Below are positions 55,416-64,000 of a stretch of DNA of 64,000 bases, piece by piece. The stretch spans positions 40,210,797-40,274,796 of the forward strand of contig NC_134507.1 in the NCBI RefSeq assembly GCF_027942865.1, given 5' to 3'. This DNA is from Odontesthes bonariensis (Eukaryota > Chordata > Actinopteri > Atheriniformes > Atherinopsidae). The position numbers and the translations under genes were made by a program. How positions within the stretch are numbered: the first letter of the stretch is position 1; each line of letters opens with the position of its first letter. The notes under the pieces were generated by a model. That model saw nothing but the letters and a program-made list of their open reading frames with translations. It did no database searches and had not been told where the DNA came from.

Positions 55416-55605
55416 TGATATACCATGTAAGGTAGTATGTGCTAGAAATGGGTAAACCACTAAGAGTGTGGCGGTAGGGCGGCGTCCCCCCTTGTCCCCC
55501 ATAAACATACCCCTTGTCCCCCCTAAACATACCCCTTGTCCCCCCTTGTCCCCCATAAACATACCCCTTGTCCCCCCTTGGGCTTATGAGCAGGTGGTCA
55601 CCCTA
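54862..55605 (-). mobile_element. 744-bp hAT MITE, copy 2 (inverted)
   Basis: Perfect 8-bp TSD GTTCCAAG (54854-54861, 55606-55613), different from copy 1, so it is an independent insertion. Sequence is nearly identical to copy 1, including the internal tandem repeats. Confidence 0.92.
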
Positions 55606-55613
55606 GTTCCAAG

Positions 55614-56264
55614 TGAGGGTCAGACTGGAGAAAGTGTCATGAAGCTGCCACCCTTAAAGAATCAATAAAAGCTCTGAATACCAAAGCATCTCAGTGTCAT
55701 TCCAGTGTCATCTCTCTAAGTAATGATGGAAGAAGCAGAAGCTTCAGCTGCTCCTCCTGAGCTCTACTTTCCATATTGTCCACACTGACTGTGAATCAGA
55801 AGCAGCACAACAGCCACATCTGCAGCTTGTTGCTGATGTGAAAACCGTTTGCTGTGACTTTCAAATATGCTTCAAAAACTGGACATGTTTCTTCAGATAA
55901 ACTCCTGACCAACTGTGAAAAAGCAGTGAAAATGTCTGGCCTGTATAAACTTTGTGATGTCAAACAAGATCAGAGATGACATCGATTGTGATGTCACCAC
56001 AGTGATGACATCACAACTTTGTGAAGGCTTCTGTTCTGTCTCTTCTGGTCTGTGGTTCCAACCACAGATTCTGGATGGAACTGAAGTCCGGATTCCAGAA
56101 TGTTGATTTGTGTTCTCTGTTAATCTCTGGACGACTTCAGCTGATTACTTCCTGTCACTGTCACGTTGGAAGGTCCACTTCTGCCAGTTTTTCAGCAGCC
56201 AGTATCATGTTTTCCACCAGCAGTGTTTTCCAAGACAGAATAATGTCAGTTTGTTTAAAATGTT
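55614..56264. other. intergenic
   Basis: No supportable gene. TGATGTCA-like octamers recur at 55955-56010. Confidence 0.3.
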
Positions 56265-56812
56265 GCCAAAATAAACTATTACAATTACAACAAATGTCAT
56301 CTCAGGGCACTTCAGTAATAAAGTCCAATTCAGGCCAATTGGAGTTCAGTTCATTGTAATTATAATCCAATTAATTCAATTCAGAATTAATCCAATTCAT
56401 TCATACAGAGCAATTGAAAAACTATTTCCTAGCTAAGGAAACCAACAGATGGCACAGAACTGGCATTATTTCTAATTAGATAGAACTTTTTAATAGTTCT
56501 AAGATCATATCTTTCTGGTTTTATTTGCATTTTACAAAGAGTCCCGAGTAATTATGAAAGTTAGGTTTTAATTTGAAGAAAAAGCCTCAAAATAAAGTGA
56601 TTTTTAGGAGTATGCAGGGATTCATTTCCATCTAATGAATAGGTCAGTTATATTAAACAGTGGGCCGTGTGAGCAGCAATCAGGGGAGTAAGGAGTTCAC
56701 AGATCATAGACAGAGGCAACCGTCCAACTATTCAAAGCTTTTAAAATGAGTAATAAAATCTGACAGGTAACCAGGGAAGGAAGTTCTTTAATCCTGGAAA
56801 TATTCTCACACA
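56265..56812 (-). mobile_element. L2-like LINE 3' region
   Basis: Shares AACAAATGTCATCTCA, GGCACTT, CCAATTCATTCATA and TTTCCTAGCTAAG with the 3' region of the LINE at 35.4-40.2 kb, in the same orientation. Its right end overlaps the inverted duplication. Confidence 0.65.
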
Positions 56813-57475
56813 GTCAACCATCTCCTAAACATGGGACTTGTGTTTGAGACCAGTCTTTGAACTGCTGTGAGACCGTTGTTTCCTTCATTCATTTTCTCCT
56901 TATTTTGATCTTTTTTCGTAAACTACTTTGTCGAAAGGTGTAAAACATTAAAAGTACTGGGTTAAAGTTAGAAAAGCATCATGTTTAGGAAATAAAATAC
57001 ACTTTTGGAGGAAAAACTTGGCCAACAAGACCAGGAGCTCCTGACCTGTCTCATACATCTCAGTAAGACCTCAGGAAATTGTACCAAAAAGGGCAAAACA
57101 TGTCTCCTTTAAAGGACCAATAAGAGCTACATCTCAGACTCTACAGGCCTCAGTTAACTTGTTAAATGTGTGAGTGGGTCGGTGTGAAAACTCAACATCT
57201 AGGATGTTATTTCCAGCTTCTACGTTTAACTGAAATAGAAAATCTGAGAATTACGACAATTTGGGTAGAGCTATTTTACGACAGTAAAATATTTGGCAGT
57301 GACTAAGTGCCTTTAGCACAGACAGGAGGGTGGAGGCGAGAGGAGACAATGAGGCTGATACCAGACCAACCAGATGAGCCTCCAGCGTCCACCTGTCCTG
57401 ATAGTCCCTCACAAGCAGCTGTCTGTTGTTAGCACGTTAAGCTTTGATTGGTCTGGGCTGGTCTGTGGCATTATT

Positions 57476-57481
57476 TATAAA
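57476..57481 (+). promoter_or_regulatory. TATA box of the right gene copy
   Basis: TATAAA 41 bp before the ATG at 57522, implying a very short 5'UTR. An inverted CCAAT (ATTGG) lies about 30 bp upstream. Confidence 0.6.
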
Positions 57482-57521
57482 CTTTCACCCTTGCTGTTTT
57501 CTCTCATAGTTTGTTTTCACC

Positions 57522-59073
57522 ATGACAGCTGCTGGGTTCTTCCTGAGGTATAAGCACAAGCTGCCTTTTACAGTTATTGATTGATTGGAAACATTAGTTA
57601 ATATTGCATTCTTACTCTTTGTTGTACATAATTTCAGGGTTTCCCTCTTTGCCTTGTTGACTGCTGCTACATGGGGTTTTCCCACTAAAGGTCTGCTATC
57701 ATCTGTTGTGGTAAAACGTTACATGCTTGCTTGAATCAGCCTCTGCTAAACTTGTTCTCGTGCACCCAGGTTCAAAATCAGCAGGCCAGAGCAGCAGCGG
57801 CACAAGAACTGCAGGTCATTTTGGCTCTTACCAGGGAGCAGCCGCTGGCGGTGACCGTGCCCAACACTGCTTCCAGTAACACTTATATGGTGACACCTGT
57901 GCTGGTGTCTGGTCAAAGTCAACCTGTTCTTCAGGCAGACCCAAGACTCAGCAGCTATGGCTCATTTGTGCCAACGCAACTGGTTGTCCAAGCTCCCGGT
58001 TTTGTCCAAGCTCCCGGCCTTGTCCAAGGTGCTCTTTAGGCAGACCCAAGATTCAGCAGCTCGGGCTCCGTTGTGCCCGTGCAAATGGCTGTGCAAGCTT
58101 CTGGTGTCCCACAGGCTGTTCAGACGGGTCCAGCATTGAGTAGCTTGAGCTCTGGCTTGCCTGCAACAGGATACTCTACTGTCACTTATGTGCCTGTTGA
58201 CGTAGGATCTGATGCTGGTGCTCTGCAACCTAGAGCTGCCCAACCTGGACCACAAGGTAAAACTTCTGCTTGTATTGTAGATGGCCCAAAATATGTTTGG
58301 AAGCCTAAAGGTGTCTGCGTTTTCATGTAGCCACGATCAAATCTTGCTGAGCTCTATTGTGAAGCAGAAACCTGCTGTTTGGATTATTTTCTTTTCAGAA
58401 CATGTGTATTAAAAGTCAAAATGATGCTCAGGTGTGTAATGGCTCCCTTCTGCTTGGAGGAAAGGCCCTTCACTTTAAGCAGCCTTACTGGGGCACCAAA
58501 GGGAACCCCAGCATTGCACCTGTGCTTCTCATTCAGTCTGCTCAAAATCTCTGTCCTAGGAAACTGGGATGTCAACACTCTGTGCTATCAGAACTTCTTC
58601 TGTGAAAAGGACTAATTGTGAAATGTCTCCACACAGAAACCCAGTGGGCTATTGCTCCCTCAGTCTTTGAGGATGCGTCAGCCCGAGCCCTCAGCCTCAC
58701 TGACGTTCTCCCTGCAGCCCCTCTGTCACCACCTGGCCTTGTCCTCCAGTCAGGGGAGACCTCCAGTGTCACGAAGGAAGCTGAACTCGGGAATTACCAG
58801 CAGCAGACGGAGGAATTCGCCTACCCGGATGATCGCCAAGGGTCTGGACCGGGATCCGCAACCGTACTGGTGCCACGCTTTGGTGTGGGTGGATCTCCTA
58901 ACTTTGACTACAGGCTTTTGTACGGCTTGTACCTCTCTGGAACCTACAGCACCTTCAGCCAGCAGCATGAGAAGGGCAAAGACTACTTTCAGGATGTCCA
59001 CTACTTGAAGGAGCATATTACTGACAGCCATGGTTCTGGGCAGCAGAAAAAGTTCTTCCCAAGTACCCGCTAG
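57522..59073 (+). pseudogene. secreted-protein gene, right copy (compact, disabled)
   Basis: Exons: 57522-57547, 57638-57690, 57770-58256, 58637-59073, with a 3'UTR exon after TTTCAG at 59165 and AATAAA at 59211. Signal peptide as in the left copy. Exon 3 repeats a motif like LQADPRLSSYGSFVPTQLVV and VQAPGFVQAPGLVQ. Exon 4 (145 codons) is Ser/Pro-rich then Tyr-rich (YSTFSQQHEKGKDYF). Two lesions: 5 bases missing near 57850 relative to the left copy, shifting the frame, and a TAG at 58032-58034 where the left copy has CAG. Exon layout otherwise matches the genes at 12.7 and 18.3 kb. Confidence 0.72.
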
Positions 59074-59659
59074 AGCTGAACATGATGTGCAGAGGGTATG
59101 TTGAGAGTGGTACCTGCAAATGATGTCTTAATCGCAATGCTCTAACTAATCTGGTTCTGTTTCAGATTGGAAAGCTGAATCCAACGGCACAAGATTATTT
59201 TTAGTCTATGAATAAAGTCTTGTCAAATGATCTCGCTTCAGAATGATTGACTAAGGGAAACTATGTCCTGTGTACACCATCTGGGTTCAAGGCAAATGGC
59301 AGGCATCACCTGTCATATTTGACTCGGACGTTCTGCTTTTGGTTTCAAATATGGCTTCTCAAAGCTCTGCATCTTGAGAGGAATTGCTATGAAGGTGTTA
59401 AATAGTTGCACCATTTGCTCAATTGACTATAGCGATCAGCTACAGCATCCTTTACAGCCATTTCTCTACATCTGTACATGGCAGCCAGAAACAACCCCTT
59501 CTATGCAGTACATAATTGAAATTATTACAACTTTGTGCCACCACGTAACTCCGGGCACAGATTGCTGAGTGCACAGTAGCCAACCTGAAGGCTTGCCAAA
59601 AAAACATTGTGCTTGAAATACTTGGCTGGTTACTCCTTCATGTCTTGTAAAGTGTCCTT

Positions 59660-59830
59660 GAGCGTTGAGGTTTTTTTTTTTTTTTTTTTTTTTTATATTA
59701 AATGTATTCTAGTCCTTGCTGCAGCTGGCCCCGGTTTGACTCCCGCATCGGACAGCCCTGTGCTGCGTGTCGTTCCCCCTCTCTCTGCCCCTATTTCCAC
59801 AGCACAGAAAAGTTTACTTTAAAGTGCTTA
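59660..59830 (+). mobile_element. SINE-like fragment behind a poly-T tract
   Basis: After a T run (59670-59693) the sequence reads GCAGCTGGCCCCGGTTTGAC and TCCCGCATCGGAC, box B-like, then CCCCCTCTCTCTGCCCC. This pattern is familiar from fish tRNA-derived repeats. It sits just beyond the end of the inverted duplication. No TSD found. Confidence 0.4.
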
Positions 59831-60145
59831 CTATATATATATATATATATTTTTTTTTTATGTACAACAAAGATTCAGGTAAGTCGTCTTTTGATCTAAG
59901 ATTTAGTTTTTAAGACTTTAGCCGGAATGGCATCACAAAGTTTAAATGGAAGATCAATTGTATGGTGGCAGAAAGCGTATTCAGTTCATTGTGACACTCC
60001 ACATGTTATGCCCTTCCATATCCTGGAAAATAATTTTTTAATCCTCTTGACATACTTTTTATTGGATTTGACCTCAACAAGATGCGAGGGATCTTCTGTC
60101 TTAGAAGGGGTGATTTTGTCCATGTCCTTTATGGCAAGATATTTC

Positions 60146-61418
60146 TTAGTGTCCATCAGCTTTAGCCTTTCCTAAGCCTGCTTCTTTCCTTTGCAGGATG
60201 TTTATAGTTTTCAACTTTTGTTGCATGTTTATTACTGATAGTTGTAACCTTTCTGTCACCTTAAGTGCTCGTTTCAAGTTTGTACTGGCTGTTCCGTTCA
60301 TACTTAGACTTTCCGCGGCTGTTGCATAACACTCGACTGTTGCTTTCTCTAGCTGGGACTCCATGTTTGTGTGTGCTCGGCTTACATTGAAGCCGTGAGC
60401 AAGGTGTTTTATTGTTATAAAGTGATGACCAAGCACTTCGCTTGGCGTGATCCTTTTCCTTGGATTTATATGCAGCATCTGCTTGAGGAGGCTAATGAAA
60501 GGGTGAGTGTCCTTGTCCTCGGTGAGATCTTCAACTCCAAAGTGCAGTTTTGGCAGCTCATCTAGAGTCCTTCTCTTACCACAAAGGCCCAGATGTGCTT
60601 TTCCCCCTGTTGTTTTAACATATTCTGCTGGTGTATTCAGCCTCCAAGAGTTCTGGGTAAGAGTAAAGAAGAGTTCTTTGTCCAATGCTTCATTCAGAAA
60701 ATCCTTGAGGCATTCCTAGCCACTGCACAATAGCTCTAATGGAACCATATGTGTTCCCAGGAAACAAGTTTTGGCCAATGAACAAGAAGGCCAAAACGCA
60801 GCCAACAGACCACAAGTCAATACCTTCGTTCATTGGGAGGCCCAGGATGACTTCTGGGGCCCTGTAACCAAGAGCCTGAATGTTAGTTCCCATAACAAGT
60901 TTTGATGTATTCCTTGCCAAACCAAAATCAATCAGCTTCACATGTAATGGTTGTGACTGATGGTTGACCAGCATTACATTGTCTGGCTTTATATCTCCGT
61001 GAACCATTTGAATTCTTTTCAGTTCCTTTAAGGCCGCCAGCATCTGCTGAGCAATAACACTGATCTCAGACACATTCAGTGGCATGAAATCCGTAGAGTA
61101 GGGCCAATAAGCTTTTGTCAAGCTTTTCAAAAACTAAGCAAACGTGACCCATGTATTTGAAATGTTCATGAAAGGTAACCAAGTTGTTCTTTTCAAGATC
61201 AAGCTCTCTGACTTTTTTAAGATTTTATGTTCTCTTCTTCCCATGTCGCGTCTGTCTCTTCTCACTATTTTGACTGCCACAACTTCTTGTGTGTGCAGAT
61301 TTCTACACTTGGCCACTTTCCCATAAACACCCTCACCCAAGAATTCGTCTGACATAACCACCGCTTTCAGTGGGCATAAACATGTTTTTCTCAACGTTGT
61401 ATTTTTTAAACGGGGCAT
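60146..61418 (-). pseudogene. HIPK-like protein kinase copy, three frame breaks, intronless
   Basis: Kinase motifs in order: LGEGVYGKVAKC (Gly loop), VAVKIV (VAIK lysine), MVHGDIKPDNVML (catalytic loop), KLIDFGLA (DFG), GYRAPEVILGLP (APE) and DLWSVGCVL. The extension (QMLHINPRKRITPSEVLGHH) is typical of HIPK/DYRK-family kinases. It has no introns. The frame is lost near 61200 (helix C region), again near 61090-61110, and at about 60700 by one extra base after MPQ. These are retrocopy-like features; a decayed member of the expanded fish HIPK-like family is the alternative. Confidence 0.82.
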
Positions 61419-61508
61419 TAAATGATAAATTGAACATTCCGGTCACCATTTCTGTTCAATGTTGTATGTCTCCAAAAAAAAAAACGGATTCAGTATAATC
61501 AAATTTAA

Positions 61509-62472
61509 AGGGGCACTAGGTAGCATATTCACCTAAAATAATAGCCTTCAGGAGTTTACCAAAGGTTAAACAAGTCAATAGTAAGCGAATGAAGCCTGTC
61601 TCGCTCCCAACAGGGGTCTGTATGCTGAGAATCCCATTTGTCACAGAGTATTGTACTGTATGCTAGTTGTAGTTGTTGGCTATGTGTTTGCTTGCGTTGA
61701 AGAGCCAACACCAAGCGTTTCATATTCTGCCTTTCACAGACTGAATATGAAACGTTCGATGTTGGCACTTCCCATCTTTGTGAAATTTCTCCAAGCGTGA
61801 TCTTGTTCATCTACCATAGTGACCTGCGTTTTAGATCATAAAGAGACAGGTTAGCCTGGCCCTTCTGATGATTGTGCTCTAATTCCTCCTGAGTTCGAGA
61901 CGTAGCCTAGCTTCAGAAATACACGGACTGACCTGATTAGAATAAGAATAGCGTAGAATCCCATTCAAGATCAGCAACAGTCCATCCATCCATCCATCAT
62001 CTTCCGCTTCACCGGGGATCGGGTCACGGGGGCAGCAGCTTGAGCGGAGAAACCCAGACGTCCCTGTCCCCGGCCACTTCCTCCAGCAACAGTATTATAG
62101 CATATTATCTTGAGTTCTCTCTTTAGAAAATCTCTGATTATAGTATCTTACGTGGGCAGTCTACACTTGTGAATCAGATAACCTAACTGCACTGACTAAA
62201 TAACACAACGGCAGCATTCGCCACGATGTTTAGTTAGTGGATGTGTATAATACAAACATGCAAAACAACCAAATTATCATAGGAAAAACGGACAATGTAC
62301 CTCAGAAGACATGGTCGCTGTCGTTTATCTGCCAGGTTGCACAAATAGGTCAGAGGTCTCATACATCCATTGCGCTTTGGGGGGGAGGGAGGTGGGCATT
62401 TTTACGACAGTGTAGAATTTCAGGTTGACCAGTAGAGATCGCTATACTGCCGCTAAATTACCTTGTATCCCT
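61509..62472. mobile_element. TTAA-site DNA transposon (964 bp)
   Basis: Flanked by TTAA at 61505-61508 and 62473-62476. Ends AGGGGCACTAGGTAGC and, reversed, AGGGATACAAGGTAAT. These resemble the element at 2058-3088 (AGGGACACTATGTAAT). Contains a LINE tail near 62.0 kb. No transposase. Confidence 0.7.
61978..62095 (-). mobile_element. LINE tail fragment with ATCC repeat
   Basis: CATCCATCCATCCATCATC, then CGGGGATCGGGTCACGGGGG and CACTTCCTCCAG, is a widespread fish LINE-derived segment read from its repeat tail. Confidence 0.55.
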
Positions 62473-62705
62473 TTAAATCTTCTCCAAAAAAGTTCAAGAA
62501 CAAACTGAAACAGGACACACAGAAATCAGTGACACCTCTGAGAAGGGCGTTCCTACCAATGACGTCACCCTCTTACGCACTTGTTCTGCCTCTGATCTCG
62601 ATTGAAAAAAAAGTCGAATTCGAAGGTGGATTATAAGGCACAGAGCACGCAACTTTTCAATATCAACTGGTCTTAGAAAATCAAGCAGCCAAAAGCTTGA
62701 GCTAT
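62473..62705. other. short intergenic gap
   Basis: Nothing recognised apart from a TATAAG motif near 62630. Confidence 0.3.
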
Positions 62706-63156
62706 TGTTGCTGAAATTTGGGAATTTATGATGAGGAATTAGAGGGAAAAATACAAACTGTAGGGGAAAAATTAATTCACATATACATTGTATGAGTGAT
62801 ATTCTGTATCACCCGGTAATAACTCATTCAAGACACTTGTTTTTCTCTTTTCTCCCTCTTTCAATGAGGGTATTGTGCTCTTATGATTTAACAACTTTAA
62901 GGAGTTCGACAGGGAAGATGGCACGATACTGAGGTGCCTTGGCTGTAGAAAGGGAGGAAAGATAGATAACAAAGTCTTGAACATATCAAAGGAGTGACTA
63001 CGTATTAACCTGTATATTAACTGACTTGTTTTCGTCTAAGAGTCAGAGCAACTCTGAACTCTGTTCTGTGTTGTTCTCTCTTGCAAGATATTATTAAAAG
63101 CATCTTATCTCCTCAGAAAATAACTGACTCTGTGCTTTACTAAATTTTCCACAACA
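62706..63156 (+). repeat. 5' LTR of an endogenous retrovirus
   Basis: 451 bp beginning TGTTGCTGAAATTT and ending AAATTTTCCACAACA; the ends are inverted copies. A TATATTAA and an ATTAAA signal are inside. The primer site follows four bases later. The 3' LTR lies beyond the window, so no TSD or age can be read. Confidence 0.75.
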
Positions 63157-63160
63157 ATCT

Positions 63161-63180
63161 TGGCGTCACGAACAGGATCC
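63161..63180 (+). other. retroviral primer binding site
   Basis: TGGCGTCACGAACAGGATCC starts 4 nt after the LTR and has the usual TGG start complementary to a tRNA CCA end. Which tRNA is not resolved. Confidence 0.7.
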
Positions 63181-63400
63181 CTCGACTGGTTAACCTGGAC
63201 TGAAGCTCCAGCCTCATACCTCCAAGGCCTTTCGGAGAGAGAGGGCTGACGGGTCCGTTTCCTGGATACCAGCGCTGGGGTCATCTTTTGAAACACAGTA
63301 ATCTGGGGCAGTAAGATTGCTTTCTGTTATTATTTGGAAAAGAGGGTTTTCCCGGTTGTGTCATTAGCGAGACAGAGATTTCACGGGTAAGTGAATCTTA

Positions 63401-63472
63401 AATCAGTCCGCAGAAGTGTGACTGAATCAGTCCGAGGAAGTGTGACTGAATCAGTCCGAGGAAGTGTGACTG
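63401..63472 (+). repeat. 24-bp tandem repeat (x3) in retroviral leader
   Basis: Three units of AATCAGTCCGAGGAAGTGTG-ACTG at 63401, 63425 and 63449, then a decayed fourth. They lie between primer site and gag, where packaging signals occur. Confidence 0.9.
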
Positions 63473-63568
63473 AAGTAGGTACTCCGAAGAAGTGTGAGTA
63501 CAGATTAAAGTCCTCATTGGAGACGTCCTTTGAGTGAAGGAATATATTCCCCCATTCCAAGTCCGAGA

Positions 63569-64000
63569 ATGGGAAATGAGTCTCAGGCTTCTGACCCTCC
63601 CGGGGGATCCTAGTTTAGTATAATGAAAAATAATACTAATAAATATAAGATAAAATTGGATAAAAATTGGGGTTTTCCCCCTGAAGGTTCTTTTAAAATG
63701 TCTGAAATAAGAAAATTAGAAGAGAAGATTTGCAAATGTGAGAAAGATATGAAGAAAAAAAACCCAGTGAAGGTTAAACAGTGGAAAAAATTGGAAGAAT
63801 GTAAGAAAGATATAGAGTGTTGGAAAAAGGAAAGTGAAGTGAGAGAAAGAAAGAAAGAAAAATGCTAAACAAATGCCAGGACGGAATGATGATGATAATG
63901 CAGTATGTGGACAAAAAGATAATTTATCTCTGACTAAGACTGAATCTCCTTTTAAGCCACCACCATATTCTACTGATAACACTTTTTCCTCTCCCTTTTC
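63569..64000 (+). pseudogene. endogenous retrovirus gag, 5' part, disrupted, runs off window
   Basis: ATG at 63569 opens MGNESQ, a typical N-myristoylation start for matrix. A TAG follows at codon 15 (63611-63613). The same frame then continues as a Lys-rich helical region to a stop at 63868. Another frame from 63864 reaches KPPPYS, a PPxY late-domain motif that recruits host budding factors. Gag is therefore broken by a stop and a frame change. Genus is not assignable; myristoylation plus PPxY fits gamma- or epsilon-like fish retroviruses. Confidence 0.65.

Larger units (their letters stand above)
56706..59638 (-). repeat. right arm of inverted duplication (compact)
   Basis: A 2.9-kb counterpart of 31691-48460. 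It keeps uninterrupted target sites for all four left-arm insertions. It has its own ~50-bp insertion near 59512-59565 and a deletion of LINE sequence near 56812. Confidence 0.88.

Noticed and set aside
50315-55605. The two MITEs as terminal repeats of one large transposon
   Set aside because: Each has its own perfect 8-bp TSD, so they are separate insertions.

Overview
The window looks like teleost fish nuclear DNA, probably percomorph. The grounds are the mix of repeats (L1/Tx1-like, L2-like, RTE-like and RNase H-bearing LINEs; hAT, PIF/Harbinger-like and TTAA-site DNA transposons; a retroviral LTR), GT-AG introns, vertebrate tRNA-Pro genes and 5S rRNA-like sequences. It is accessory DNA in which transposons are nested several layers deep. 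No typical host housekeeping gene is visible. The species cannot be named from the sequence.

Layout. 0.4-11.3 kb holds a tRNA-Pro(AGG)-like gene inside an inverted repeat, a nest of fold-back element, TTAA element and L1 tail, a nearly intact 5.4-kb L1 (minus strand) with a perfect 15-bp target-site duplication (TSD), a good tRNA-Pro(UGG), and a broken tRNA-Pro split by a LINE tail. 11.3-21 kb holds a MITE-like element and two small intron-containing genes for secreted proteins I do not recognise (12.7 and 18.3 kb), plus a 1.2-kb hAT element. 22-31.5 kb is an old hAT element into which a young LTR retrotransposon has jumped. That element has 2.2-kb LTRs and one gag-like ORF but no pol. 31.7-48.5 kb and 56.7-59.6 kb are arms of an inverted duplication carrying two copies of a third secreted-protein gene.

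The compact right arm is a built-in empty-site control for the left arm. The left arm has since gained a solo LTR, a 6.8-kb DNA transposon containing an L2-like LINE, a 5.8-kb RNase H-bearing LINE containing a MITE, and a 160-bp short retroelement. The spacer (48.5-56.7 kb) has 5S-like sequences, two 744-bp hAT MITE copies in opposite orientation and an L2-like fragment. 59.6-64 kb has a frameshifted HIPK-like kinase copy, a second TTAA element and the 5' end of an endogenous retrovirus that runs off the window.

How the parts work together. The only host coding candidates are the secreted-protein genes. Each has a tiny first exon, a signal-peptide exon ending in phase 1, one or two low-complexity coding exons and a separate 3'UTR exon. 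The first two look intact; the duplicated pair carries different frame-breaking lesions. Everything else is mobile DNA or its debris. All coordinates come from reading the sequence; no database search was run, and family names rest on motifs.
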